A stretch of DNA of 48,908 nt from Halomonas urmiana. Lineage in GTDB: Bacteria; Pseudomonadota; Gammaproteobacteria; Pseudomonadales; Halomonadaceae. The notes under the pieces were generated by a model. The model saw only the letters and a program-made list of their open reading frames with translations. It did not search any database and was not told where the DNA came from. This document shows positions 17,978 to 26,711 of the stretch, piece after piece. Where the stretch lies: contig NZ_VBUI01000028.1 of NCBI RefSeq assembly GCF_005780185.1, positions 1 through 48,908 on the forward strand. Direction: 5' to 3'. Made by a program: the position numbers and the translations under genes. Position 1 is the stretch's first letter, and each line of letters opens with the position of its first letter.

Positions 17978-19105
17978 ATGAACGAGACCATCACGGCGGA
18001 CGCCATCGCCTCCTCCCATCCCCGCACGGCCGAAGCGGCGGCAGAGGGCGAAGCGTCACGCCAGGCGTCGGCCATCGAGATGCAGGGCCTGCACAAGCGC
18101 TTCGGGCGCGCCACGGTGGCGCTGGACGGCGTCGACCTGACCATCGAAGCTGGCGAGTTCTTCACGCTGCTCGGCCCCTCGGGCTGCGGCAAGACCACGC
18201 TGCTGCGCATCCTCGCCGGCCTCGAGGAGGCCGACGATGGCCGCCTGGCCATCGGCGGCCGCGACATCACCGAGGTGCCGCCCCATCGGCGCAGCGTCAA
18301 TACCGTCTTCCAGTCCTACGCGCTCTTCCCGCACCTCTCGGTTCGCGACAACCTGGCCTTCGGCCTGAAGATGCGCGGCATGGCCGCCGCGGCGCGCCAT
18401 GCCAAGGTCGATGAGATCGCCGACTTCATCAAGCTCGGCGACCTCGTCGACCGGCGGGTGGACCAACTCTCCGGCGGCCAGCGCCAGCGCATCGCCCTGG
18501 CCCGTGCCCTGGTCTGCGAGCCCGACGTGCTGCTGCTCGACGAGCCGCTCTCGGCGCTCGATGCGGGGCTCAGGAGTCAGCTTCAGGTGGAGCTGCTGCG
18601 GGTCCAGAAGCGCCTCGGCATGACCTTCGTCTTCGTCACCCACGACCAGGACGAGGCCATGGTGATGTCGGATCGCATCGCCGTGCTCAACGGCGGCGTG
18701 ATCCAGCAGGTCGGGCCGCCCCGCGAGGTCTACGAGCATCCGGCCAACGCCTTCGTGGCGCGCTTCATGGGCCATGACAATCTCTACCCGGTCACCGGCC
18801 GGCAGGGCAGCCGGCTCGCCACGGCGCTGGGGGAGCTCACCACCGCCGAGGCGGGGGAGGGCGAGCTGCTGCTGATCCGCCCCGAAACCCTGGACCTGCT
18901 GCCCGGCGAGGTGGCGGGCGACAACCACCTGCCGGCCGTGGTCGTCGAGCGCCTCTACCGCGGCAGTCATGCCGAGTATCGCCTGGAGGTCGGCGACACC
19001 ACCCTGCAGGCGACCCTCAACAATCGCGGTCGGCATCTGCCCGAGGTGGGCGATCGGGTCACCATCACGGTGGCGCCGGACGACCTGATCACCCTGAGTG
19101 AGTGA
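17978..19105 (+). CDS. potA: Polyamine ABC transporter ATP-binding protein
   Basis: ATPase of a spermidine/putrescine importer, acting at the inner face of the membrane with the two permeases that follow. The 375-residue product has Walker A GPSGCGKTT at 66-74, the Q-loop FQSYALF, the signature LSGGQRQRIAL, Walker B LLLDEPLSALD, and a C-terminal TOBE domain after about 280. A 30-residue Ala/Glu-rich extension precedes the ABC domain. GAGAGG lies before the ATG. It could equally be called potG or spuF by homology; substrate specificity among polyamines is not readable here. Confidence 0.92.
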   Translation: MNETITADAIASSHPRTAEAAAEGEASRQASAIEMQGLHKRFGRATVALDGVDLTIEAGEFFTLLGPSGCGKTTLLRILAGLEEADDGRLAIGGRDITEVPPHRRSVNTVFQSYALFPHLSVRDNLAFGLKMRGMAAAARHAKVDEIADFIKLGDLVDRRVDQLSGGQRQRIALARALVCEPDVLLLDEPLSALDAGLRSQLQVELLRVQKRLGMTFVFVTHDQDEAMVMSDRIAVLNGGVIQQVGPPREVYEHPANAFVARFMGHDNLYPVTGRQGSRLATALGELTTAEAGEGELLLIRPETLDLLPGEVAGDNHLPAVVVERLYRGSHAEYRLEVGDTTLQATLNNRGRHLPEVGDRVTITVAPDDLITLSE

Positions 19106-19115
19106 GGAGACGAGC

Positions 19116-20039
19116 ATGGCCTATACCGGCGTAATGCCGTCCGCCCGCAGCCGCGCCATGGTGCGCGAGGCGCGCCACCTGCTGTTTACCGTGGCCCCCG
19201 GGGCGGTCTGGATCGTGATCTTCCTGGTGCTGCCCGGCGCCTACCTGATGGGCGTGGCCTTCATGACCAACGGCCCCTACGGGCTGCCGGAGATGCCGCT
19301 GTCGCTGGAGTCGTTCAAGCGCCTGGCGGGCTTCGGTTTCCTGGGCTGGAGCCCCGGCAACCTCTATACCCTGCTGCGCTCGCTGTGGCAGACGGCCGTC
19401 TCCACGGGCCTCGTGGTGCTGGTGGCCTACCCGATCGCCTACTACATCACCACCTGTCGTGAGAAGTGGCGGCCGATCATGCTGCTGCTGGTGGTGGTGC
19501 CGAGCTGGACCAATCAGGTGATCCGCACCTTCGGCTGGATGAACCTGCTGGCCCCCGGCACGCCGCTCTCCGGCCTGGCCGAGGGCCTGGGCCTGATCGC
19601 TCCCAACATGGGGCTCTATCCGTCGAGCTTCGCGGTCACCCTGGGCCTGGTCTACAACTTCCTGCCCTTCATGGTGCTGCCGCTCTACGCCGCTTTCGAG
19701 AAACTCGATACCGCCCAGGTGGAGGCCGCCCAGGACCTCTTCGCCTCGCCGGTGCGCGCCTTCTGGCATGCGGTCTTCCCGCAGACCCTGCCGGGGCTCC
19801 TGGCCGGCATCGTGCTGGTGGCGATTCCCGCCTTCGGCATGTACGTGATCCCCGAGCTGCTGGGCGGGGGCAAGGGCATGATGCTTGGCAACCTGGTGGC
19901 CACCCAGTTCTCGGGTGGTGCCAACTGGCCGCTCGGCGCGGCCGGCGCGATCCTGATGCTGATCGCCACCTTCATCGGGCTGTTCGCCATGCGTCGCATC
20001 GGCAAGCGCCTGGGTGGCGGCGAGGAGGTGGTAATATGA
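19116..20039 (+). CDS. potB: Polyamine ABC transporter permease 1
   Basis: Inner-membrane permease of the PotB/PotH type, 307 residues with about six membrane segments and the EAA loop LDTAQVEAAQDLFASP followed by AFWHAVFPQTLPG. The start at 19116 is preceded by GAGGAG; an upstream in-frame ATG at 19098 lies too close to the potA stop and lacks a ribosome site. Its last codons overlap the next permease (ATGA). Confidence 0.92.
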   Translation: MAYTGVMPSARSRAMVREARHLLFTVAPGAVWIVIFLVLPGAYLMGVAFMTNGPYGLPEMPLSLESFKRLAGFGFLGWSPGNLYTLLRSLWQTAVSTGLVVLVAYPIAYYITTCREKWRPIMLLLVVVPSWTNQVIRTFGWMNLLAPGTPLSGLAEGLGLIAPNMGLYPSSFAVTLGLVYNFLPFMVLPLYAAFEKLDTAQVEAAQDLFASPVRAFWHAVFPQTLPGLLAGIVLVAIPAFGMYVIPELLGGGKGMMLGNLVATQFSGGANWPLGAAGAILMLIATFIGLFAMRRIGKRLGGGEEVVI

Positions 20040-20833
20040 GAAAGCGAACCTTGCAGCGTGGCCTGACCGCCTTCTGGTGGTTCACCCTGGCGTTTCTCTA
20101 CCTGCCGCTGGCGGTGGTGGTGCTGTTCTCCTTCAATGCCGCCAACAGCGCCGCCAGCTTCACCGGCGTCTCGCTGCGCTGGTATCACCAGCTGATGGGC
20201 AACGAAGAGATCCTCTCGGCCTTCGCCAACAGCCTGGTGCTGGCGATCACCTCCTCGGTGATGGCGCTCGGCATCGGCTGTCTGATCGGCTACGGCATGT
20301 ATCGCCATCGTCACCGCAAGCTCGGCTGGCTGATCGTGCTGATCTACTTGCCCATCGTGCTGCCCGACATCGTCTTCGGCATCTCCGAGATGGCCTTCTT
20401 CGTGCAGATCCATCGCCTCACCGGGCTGCTGCAACCCGGGCTCGGCACGATGATCATCGCTCACGTGACCTTCCAGATCCCGTTCGTGGCGTTGATCGTC
20501 TACTCACGCTTCGTGGGCCTCGACCCGACGCTCTTCGAGGCCGCCAAGGACCTCTACGCCTCGCCGTTGAAGCGGGTCGTCCACTTCATGCTGCCGACCA
20601 TAAAGCCTGCGTTGATCTCGGCGTTCTTCCTCTCCTTTACGCTGTCGGTGGATGACTTCGTGATCAGTTTCTTCACCGCCGGCCCCGAGAGCGCGACCCT
20701 GCCGATCTACATCTGGGGCGCCATCAAGAAGGGGGTATCTCCCGAGATCAACGCCATCGCCACGCTGATGATCGGTGCGGTGGCCATCGCCGCCATCATG
20801 AGCCTGCTGTTCAGCCGCCGCCGGCCCGCCTGA
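20036..20833 (+). CDS. potC: Polyamine ABC transporter permease 2
   Basis: Inner-membrane permease of the PotC/PotI type, 265 residues, about six membrane segments, with the EAA loop LFEAAKDLYASPLKRVVHFM. The N-terminus opens with a membrane segment ending FLYLPLAVVVLFSFN, typical of the family, and LSVDDFVISFF is a conserved PotC signature. The ATG overlaps the stop of the first permease gene, so the two are coupled. Confidence 0.93.
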   Translation: MRKRTLQRGLTAFWWFTLAFLYLPLAVVVLFSFNAANSAASFTGVSLRWYHQLMGNEEILSAFANSLVLAITSSVMALGIGCLIGYGMYRHRHRKLGWLIVLIYLPIVLPDIVFGISEMAFFVQIHRLTGLLQPGLGTMIIAHVTFQIPFVALIVYSRFVGLDPTLFEAAKDLYASPLKRVVHFMLPTIKPALISAFFLSFTLSVDDFVISFFTAGPESATLPIYIWGAIKKGVSPEINAIATLMIGAVAIAAIMSLLFSRRRPA

Positions 20834-20871
20834 GCCGGCGCACCTTCCCGCGGGAAACGAGGAGAGTCGAC

Positions 20872-21936
20872 ATGACCAACAACAAGAACATCCTGGCCCT
20901 ATCCCTGGGCGGCCTGCTGCTCGCCGGCAGCGTCCAGGCCCAGGAGAACAAGCTCTATCTGTTCAACTGGACCGAGTACATGGACCCCGAGATCATCGCA
21001 GCCTTCGAGGAGCGCTACGACGTCGAGGTGGTGCAGAACTACTTCAACTCGCTGCCCGAGATGTTCGCCAAGCTCAACGCCGGCGGGGTCTCCCAGTACG
21101 ACATCATCGTGCCCTCCAACTACTACGTGCCGCGGCTGATCCAGACCGGCCTGGTGCAGAAGCTCGATACCTCGAAGCTCGACAACCTCGACAACGTCAT
21201 GGAGCAGTTCCAGGACCCGGCCTATGGCCCCGGCGCCGAGTACACGGCCCCCTACCAGTGGGGGACCACCGGGCTCGTCTACAACACCGAGACCTTCCCG
21301 GACGCGCCCAAGAGCTGGTCGCTGATGTTCGACCCCGAGGTCAATCCCGAGCATCCCTTCGCGCTGATGGGCGACGGCCAGGTCAGCATGGGCGGCGCCT
21401 GCGCCTACCTGGGCCACGGCTACGACTGCACCGACATGAACGCCTGGAAGGAGGCGGCGCGGCTGCTCATCGAGACCAAGGGCCGGGAGACCTTCAGCGG
21501 CTTCACCGACGGCACCCCCGCCCTGCAGCAGCTGGCGCGCGGCGTGACCCACGTCGGGCTCTCCTACAACGGCGACTATCTGTTCTTCAAGGAGGAGGAC
21601 CCCGACACCTTCGCCACCCTCGACTTCATGATTCCCGACGAGGGCGCCGAGATGTGGGTGGACTCGATGCTCATCCCCGCCGAGGCGCCCAACCCGGACA
21701 TGGCGCACAAGTTCATCGACTTCATCCTCGAGGCCGAGGTCGGTGCCCAGCTCTCCAACTACAACTACTACGCCAGCCCCAATGCCGCCGCCACGCCCTA
21801 TCTCGACGAGGTGCTGACGAAGCCCCCCGTCCAGCCGAGCGAGGCCGACATGGAGCGACTGCGTTTCACCCCGAGCCTCGAGGGCGATGCCCTGCAGACC
21901 TTCCAGCAGCTGTGGTCCGAGGTCCAGTCGCGCTGA
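20872..21936 (+). CDS. potD: Periplasmic polyamine-binding protein
   Basis: Solute-binding component (PotD/PotF/SpuD family). The 354-residue precursor has a signal peptide ending SVQA-QE (about residue 23). The mature protein begins with LYLFNWTEYM, whose tryptophan and acidic residues line the polyamine pocket in PotD and PotF, and has the YDIIVPSNYYVPRLIQ and APYQWGTTGLVYN segments. GAGGAGA precedes the ATG. The family member (putrescine- or spermidine-preferring) cannot be decided from sequence alone. Confidence 0.93.
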   Translation: MTNNKNILALSLGGLLLAGSVQAQENKLYLFNWTEYMDPEIIAAFEERYDVEVVQNYFNSLPEMFAKLNAGGVSQYDIIVPSNYYVPRLIQTGLVQKLDTSKLDNLDNVMEQFQDPAYGPGAEYTAPYQWGTTGLVYNTETFPDAPKSWSLMFDPEVNPEHPFALMGDGQVSMGGACAYLGHGYDCTDMNAWKEAARLLIETKGRETFSGFTDGTPALQQLARGVTHVGLSYNGDYLFFKEEDPDTFATLDFMIPDEGAEMWVDSMLIPAEAPNPDMAHKFIDFILEAEVGAQLSNYNYYASPNAAATPYLDEVLTKPPVQPSEADMERLRFTPSLEGDALQTFQQLWSEVQSR

Positions 21937-21945
21937 GCGAAGGGT

Positions 21946-21964
21946 CCCCGGCATCGGGCCGGGG
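21946..21964 (+). other. Intra-operon stem-loop after the binding-protein gene
   Basis: CCCCGGC (21946-21952) pairs with GCCGGGG (21958-21964) across a 5-nt loop, with no T-run. It lies 9 nt after the potD stop and 28 nt before puuA. Such hairpins behind binding-protein genes often stabilise the upstream mRNA and reduce downstream expression. Confidence 0.5.
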
Positions 21965-21992
21965 GCTCGCCATCCTGAGCAAGGAAGATCCC

Positions 21993-23360
21993 ATGAGTAA
22001 CCGACAGGAGCAGCCGCTCCTCAACGACTGGTTCCAGAACCACGGTATCACCGAGGTCGAGTGCCTTGTCTCCGACCTGACGGGCATCCTCAAGGGCAAG
22101 ATCATGCCCGCCGCCAAGTACTTGAAGGGCGGTCGCCCGCGGCTGCCCGACTCGATCTTCATCCAGACCGTCACCGGCGGCTATCCCGATGACGAGGACA
22201 TCCGCTTCTGGAACCCCGCCGAGCGCGACATGGAGCTGGTGCCCGATCCGAGCGCCATCTACCCGGTGCCCTGGGCCGAGGATCCCACCGCGCAGATCAT
22301 CCACGACTGCTTCTACCTGACCGGCGAGCCGGTGGAGCTGGCGCCGCGCTACGTGCTCAAGCGCGTGCTGGATCTCTACGCGGCCCGCGGCTGGACGCCG
22401 GTGGTGGCGCCGGAGGTGGAGTTCTACCTGGTCAAGACCAACACCGACTCCGATTATCCCCTGGAGCCGCCGATCGGCCGCACCGGGCGCCAGGAGAGCA
22501 GCCGCCAGTCGTTCTCCATCGACGCGGTCAACGAGTTCGACCCGCTGTTCGAGGAGATGTATGACTACTGCGACGCCATGAACCTCGACCTGGATACACT
22601 GATCCACGAGGAGGGCGCCGGCCAGATGGAGGTCAACTTCCAGCACGGCGATCCGCTCGCCCTGGCCGACCAGGTGGTGATGTTCAAGCGCACCCTGCGC
22701 GAGACGGCGCTGCGCCACGGCATGTACGCCACCTTCATGGCCAAGCCCATGGCGGGTGAGCCGGGCAGCTCGATGCATATCCACCAGAGCCTGCTCGACA
22801 GCAAGGAGGGTCACAACGTCTTTGCCGACGAGGACGGGCAGCCCAGCCGCCTCTTCCACGCCTTCATCGGCGGTCAGCAACGCTACCTGCCCTCGGTGAT
22901 GCCGCTGCTGGCCCCTAACGTCAACTCCTATCGCCGGTTGATGCGCACCGAGTCCAGCGGCTCGGCGCCGATCAACGTCGAGTGGGGCATGGACAACCGC
23001 ACCGTGGGGCTGCGCGTACCGGTCTCCCCCCCCGAGGCGACCCGGGTGGAGAACCGCCTGGCCGGAGCCGATGCCAATCCCTACCTGGTGATGGCGGCTT
23101 CGCTGGCCTGCGGCTATCTGGGCATGCTGGGCCGGCTCGAGCCGCGGCCGCCGATGATCGGCTCCGCCTGGTCCGGCGGCAACAAGCTGCCCGACGACAT
23201 CGGCCCGGCGCTGGACCTGCTCCACGATTGCCAGCCGCTAGCCGACATCCTCGGCGAGCGTTTCGTCAACAGTTACCTGGCGGTCAAGCGCGCCGAGCAC
23301 CGCGCCTACTTCCAGGTCATCAGCTCCTGGGAACGCGAGCACCTGCTGCTGCGGGTCTAG
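21993..23360 (+). CDS. puuA: Gamma-glutamylpolyamine synthetase (PuuA type)
   Basis: Glutamine-synthetase-fold ligase that joins glutamate to putrescine or another polyamine using ATP. The 455-residue product has the GS metal-binding acids in APEVEFYLV (141, 143) and GAGQMEVNF (213), the MHIHQS histidines (262, 264), and RVENRLAGADANPYL (353-363). The adenylylation tyrosine segment of GS-I is absent. AAGGA lies before the ATG. As the last gene of the puuB-potABCD operon it fits uptake followed by gamma-glutamylation. It is one of three GS-like ligases in the window. Confidence 0.88.
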   Translation: MSNRQEQPLLNDWFQNHGITEVECLVSDLTGILKGKIMPAAKYLKGGRPRLPDSIFIQTVTGGYPDDEDIRFWNPAERDMELVPDPSAIYPVPWAEDPTAQIIHDCFYLTGEPVELAPRYVLKRVLDLYAARGWTPVVAPEVEFYLVKTNTDSDYPLEPPIGRTGRQESSRQSFSIDAVNEFDPLFEEMYDYCDAMNLDLDTLIHEEGAGQMEVNFQHGDPLALADQVVMFKRTLRETALRHGMYATFMAKPMAGEPGSSMHIHQSLLDSKEGHNVFADEDGQPSRLFHAFIGGQQRYLPSVMPLLAPNVNSYRRLMRTESSGSAPINVEWGMDNRTVGLRVPVSPPEATRVENRLAGADANPYLVMAASLACGYLGMLGRLEPRPPMIGSAWSGGNKLPDDIGPALDLLHDCQPLADILGERFVNSYLAVKRAEHRAYFQVISSWEREHLLLRV

Positions 23361-23386
23361 GCGAGAGCACTCTGAGCAGATTCGCC

Positions 23387-23420
23387 GAGAACGCCGGGGC
23401 TTCCCCGGCGTTCTCGTGTG
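23387..23420 (+). terminator. Strong terminator after puuA
   Basis: A 13-bp perfect stem (23387-23399 with 23403-23415) encloses a 3-nt loop and is followed by GTGTGTTGATTATTT. It ends the puuB-pot-puuA operon and leaves the next puuB with its own AT-rich leader (23420-23514). Confidence 0.8.
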
Positions 23421-23514
23421 TTGATTATTTAATACCATAAAAATTGCCATTGCGGCTTTTATGCTCGTATCATGGCCAAAATGGTTGAATAAAACATCCA
23501 CTCTGGAGGCTTTC

Positions 23515-24807
23515 ATGAGCGACTCTCCCGCCACCGATCACGTGGCATCCTGGTACGCCGCCTCGGCCAATCCCGCCCCGGCGCGTCCGGCCCTCGAGGG
23601 TGAGATCGCGTGCGACGTGTGCGTGGTGGGCGCCGGCTTCACCGGTATCTCCGCGGCCCTGCACCTGGCCGAGCAGGGCCATCGGGTGGTGGTGCTGGAG
23701 GCGGCCCGAGTCGGCTTCGGCGCCTCCGGGCGTAACGGCGGCCAGATCGTCAACAGCTACAGCCGCGACATGGACGTGATCGAGGCGAAGTATGGCGAAC
23801 AGACCGCGCGGGCGCTGGGCGACATGGCCTTCGAGGGCAACCGCATCATTCGCGAGCGCATCGCGCGCTACGGCATCGACTGCGACCTGCGCGACGGCAA
23901 CCTCTTCGCCGCCTGCAACCAGAAGCAGCTCAAGGGGCTTGTCGAGCACAAGGCGCTCTGGGAGCGCTACGGCCACCGCGAGCTCGAGCTGCTGGAAGGG
24001 GAGGCGGTCAAGCGCGAGGTGACCTCCGAGCGCTACGTGGGTGCGCTGGTCGACCACTCCGGCGGCCACCTGCATCCGCTCAACCTGGTGCTGGGCCAGG
24101 CCGCCGCGGTGGAGTCCCTGGGCGGCGTGATCTATGAGCACACCCCGGTGACGGCCGTCGAGCACGGCCAGCCGGTACGCCTCTCTACGCCCCGCGGCGC
24201 GGTGCGTGCCGAGCGGGTGGTCATGGCCGGCAACGCTTACCATCAGGGCATTATGCCGGCGCTGGAGGGCAAGTCGATGCCCTGCGGCACCCAGATCATC
24301 ACCACCGAGCCACTGGGCGAGGCGCGGGCCCGGGCGCTGCTGCCCAACGACCTCGCCGTCGAGGACTGCAACTACCTGCTCGACTACTACCGGCTGACCG
24401 CCGACCATCGCCTGATCTATGGCGGGGGCGTCAACTACGGCGGCCAGGATCCGGCCGACATCGAGGCGGTGATCCGTCCCAAGATGGAGAAGACCTTCCC
24501 GGGCCTCTCGGACGTGCGGGTCGACTATGCCTGGAGCGGCACCTTCCTGATGACGCTCAACCGGCTGCCGCAGTTCGGGGTGCTCAACGACAACGTCTAC
24601 TACGCCCAGGGCTATTCCGGCCATGGCGTGACCTGCACCCACCTGGCCGGGCGCCTGATCGCCGAGGCGATGACCGGTCGCGAGGCACGCTTCGATGCCT
24701 TCGCCGACCTGCCGCACCTGCCGTTCCCCGGCGGGCGGATGCTGCGGGTGCCGCTCTCCGCCGTCGGTGCCTGGTACTACCAGGTGCGTGATCGCCTAGG
24801 CGTCTGA
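23515..24807 (+). CDS. puuB: Gamma-glutamylputrescine oxidase-like FAD oxidoreductase (copy 2)
   Basis: DAO-fold flavoenzyme of 430 residues, paralogous to the gene at 16655: FAD motif GAGFTG at 39-44, ASGRNGGQ near 75, SGGHLHPLNL, LLDYYRLTADHRLIYGGG and YYAQGYSGHGVTCTHLAG. Both share the N-terminal HxASWYxAS motif typical of PuuB. Family knowledge suggests oxidation of a gamma-glutamylated polyamine; having two copies may mean different polyamines. GGAGG sits before the ATG at 23515; an earlier in-frame ATG at 23461 lacks this. It has its own leader after a terminator. Confidence 0.87.
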   Translation: MSDSPATDHVASWYAASANPAPARPALEGEIACDVCVVGAGFTGISAALHLAEQGHRVVVLEAARVGFGASGRNGGQIVNSYSRDMDVIEAKYGEQTARALGDMAFEGNRIIRERIARYGIDCDLRDGNLFAACNQKQLKGLVEHKALWERYGHRELELLEGEAVKREVTSERYVGALVDHSGGHLHPLNLVLGQAAAVESLGGVIYEHTPVTAVEHGQPVRLSTPRGAVRAERVVMAGNAYHQGIMPALEGKSMPCGTQIITTEPLGEARARALLPNDLAVEDCNYLLDYYRLTADHRLIYGGGVNYGGQDPADIEAVIRPKMEKTFPGLSDVRVDYAWSGTFLMTLNRLPQFGVLNDNVYYAQGYSGHGVTCTHLAGRLIAEAMTGREARFDAFADLPHLPFPGGRMLRVPLSAVGAWYYQVRDRLGV

Positions 24808-24833
24808 GCCGGGGCTGATCGAGAGGCATCGAC

Positions 24834-24890
24834 GGCGCCGAGGGGCGCCGCTCACCGATCGACGTCGGCTGAGCGGGCGAGGCCGCTCAG
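24834..24890. terminator. Stem-loops in the convergent puuB/rpiR gap
   Basis: A GGCGCC-type hairpin (about 24834-24849) and an 8-bp stem (24869-24876 with 24883-24890) lie between the convergent genes. The second overlaps the stop codon of the RpiR gene. Neither has a T-run, so intrinsic termination is uncertain. Confidence 0.35.
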
Positions 24891-25765
24891 GTGAACTTGC
24901 GAAAGAAATGGGTCATGTCGAACAGCTCGTCCAGGCGCTCGTAGCGCTCCCGCGCCTCGGGCCAGCGCTCCTCCTGGACGGCGGCGATCATGGTCTCCAG
25001 CAGCATCATGGTCGAGACGTTGGAATCCCATCCCGAGGGAATCTCGACCCAGCAGTGGAAGGTGAAGTCGGCCAGCGACGAGATCGGCGAGCCCCACTGA
25101 TCGGTGAACAGCACGATGGCCACCCCGCGCTGCTTCACCATCTCCGCCAGGCGCAGCAGGTTGGTCTCGTAGCGCCGTATATCGAAGATCAGCAGGGTGT
25201 CGCCCGGTTGCATGTCGAGCACGTAGTGCGGCCAGGTGCCCGAGGACGAGGTCAGGTGGGTGACGCCGGGGCGCACCGCCTGGAAGTGCGTGAAGGCATA
25301 GTCGCCCAGCGCCTGGGTGATGCGCCCGCCGACGATGTAGAGGCGCCGCTCGGCATCGGCCAGCAGGCGGGTCGCCCCATCGAACCTCGCCGTCTCGATA
25401 TGCGAGAAGGTCAGCTGCAGGTTGGTGGTGACCGCCTGGGCGAAACGGTTCAGCAGGTGGGTCTCCGGCGCCTCGGCCGACCAGTTGTCGCGTCGCTGCG
25501 TGGGCCCGACGCCCTTCGCCTCCAGCTCGCCCAACAGCGCCTTGTGAAACTCCGGATAGCCCTTGAATCCCAGCTTCTTGACCATCCGTGCCACGGTGGG
25601 AGAGGAGACCCCCGCATTGCTCGCCACGATGGTGATCGAGGCCAGCCCCGCCGCGGGATAGTTGTCGAGCAGCGCATCGGCGAACTTGCGCTCCGACGGC
25701 GTCAGCGCCGGATAGTGCTGGCGGATCAGTGCGCGCACGCTGGCGCTGGAATCGAGGTTCGTCAA
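24887..25765 (-). CDS. RpiR/MurR-family transcriptional regulator
   Basis: A 292-residue regulator with an N-terminal RpiR helix-turn-helix (about 1-80; LTPSERKFADALLDNYP and NAGVSSPTVARMVKKLGF) and a C-terminal SIS domain (about 120-260; RLYIVGGRITQALGDYAF and TLLIFDIRRYETNLLRL). SIS domains usually bind phosphosugars, but many RpiR proteins control other catabolic operons. I place the start at the TTG at 25765, which has GGAAGGAA upstream; the open frame continues upstream without similarity. It is divergent from the 25914-33872 operon and is its likely regulator. Confidence 0.9.
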   Translation of the reverse strand: MTNLDSSASVRALIRQHYPALTPSERKFADALLDNYPAAGLASITIVASNAGVSSPTVARMVKKLGFKGYPEFHKALLGELEAKGVGPTQRRDNWSAEAPETHLLNRFAQAVTTNLQLTFSHIETARFDGATRLLADAERRLYIVGGRITQALGDYAFTHFQAVRPGVTHLTSSSGTWPHYVLDMQPGDTLLIFDIRRYETNLLRLAEMVKQRGVAIVLFTDQWGSPISSLADFTFHCWVEIPSGWDSNVSTMMLLETMIAAVQEERWPEARERYERLDELFDMTHFFRKFT

Positions 25766-25835
25766 GGCGCTTCCTTCCCGGTATGCCCTGCGGTTGCGCC
25801 TGCCACCAGGCAACGATGCGCGTGGCGAAGCAGCG

Positions 25836-25888
25836 TTGACACGGGCTCTGAAGAAATATTGACACACTGACTTTCACGCGTCTATATC
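25836..25888 (+). promoter_or_regulatory. Promoter region of the TRAP/gamma-glutamylation operon
   Basis: A perfect -35 TTGACA at 25859-25864 is followed after 18 nt by TATATC (25883-25888), 25 nt before the first ATG. A second TTGACA at 25836-25841 lies 23 nt upstream and could be part of an operator or a second promoter. The region is shared with the divergent RpiR gene. Confidence 0.55.
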
Positions 25889-25913
25889 TTTACAGGAGCG
25901 TGGAGGAGCCCAG

Positions 25914-26711
25914 ATGTCAAGCGCAAGCGAAGCGTCCTACCCAAGCGTCGAGATCCACCATCGGCACGGCCAAGGCGCCGTGGTCATCCTGTGCGAGCAT
26001 GCCTCGCATCACATCCCCGCCTGCTATCGGGCCCTCGGCCTCGCCCCCGCGCATCGGCGCAGTCACGCCGCCTGGGACCCCGGCGCCCGCGGCGTGGCCG
26101 TGTCGCTCTCCAAGCGGCTGGATGCCCCGCTGGTGGCGAGTCGCATCTCGCGGCTGGTCTATGACTGCAATCGTCCCCCCGAGGCGGAAAGCGCCATGCC
26201 GGCGCGCGTGGAGGTGATCGACGTGCCGGGCAATCGCGGCCTCGACGCGGCGCAGCGCGCCGCCCGGGTCGAGTCCGTCTACCGCCCCTTCTGCGACGCC
26301 GTGACGGAGGTGCTGGCCGAGCGGCGGGCGCGCGCCATTCCCACCGTGCTGATCACCATCCACAGCTTCACGCCGCGCTTTCACGGCGAGCGCCGCGAGG
26401 TCGAGATCGGCATCCTCCACGATGCCGACCGACGCCTGGCCGATGCGATGCTGGCCCAGGCACATCGCCTGGGCCAGCGGTGCATTCGGCGCAACGATCC
26501 CTACGGGCCCGAGGACGGCGTCACCCACTCCCTCGAGCTTCACGGCATCGGCCAGGGCCTTGCCAACGTGATGATCGAGGTGCGTAACGACCTGCTGACC
26601 ACCCCCGAGGATCAGCGGGGTATCGCCGAGGAACTCTGTCGGCTGATCCATCCTGCGCTGGCCACCCTCGGTGTCGCATCGAGCCCCGGGGAGGGCGCGG
26701 CCGATGCCTAA
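25914..26711 (+). CDS. N-formylglutamate amidohydrolase family protein
   Basis: A 265-residue cytoplasmic protein of the HutG-like N-formylglutamate amidohydrolase family. It keeps the early zinc-site segment VVILCEHASHHIP (about 23-35), the SRLVYDCNRPP segment (about 79-89), TIHSFTPRF (about 146) and VMIEVRNDLL (about 223). HutG releases formate from N-formylglutamate in histidine use, but no hut genes are present here. Its place at the head of an operon with a GS-like ligase suggests it hydrolyses an N-acyl or gamma-glutamyl amide instead; that is inference. GGAGGAG lies before the ATG, and it overlaps the next gene by 8 nt. Confidence 0.84.
   Translation: MSSASEASYPSVEIHHRHGQGAVVILCEHASHHIPACYRALGLAPAHRRSHAAWDPGARGVAVSLSKRLDAPLVASRISRLVYDCNRPPEAESAMPARVEVIDVPGNRGLDAAQRAARVESVYRPFCDAVTEVLAERRARAIPTVLITIHSFTPRFHGERREVEIGILHDADRRLADAMLAQAHRLGQRCIRRNDPYGPEDGVTHSLELHGIGQGLANVMIEVRNDLLTTPEDQRGIAEELCRLIHPALATLGVASSPGEGAADA

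Noticed and set aside
25914..26711. Assigning hutG and histidine degradation
   Set aside because: No hutU, hutH, hutI or hutF lies nearby and the operon content points to another substrate; only the family is given.
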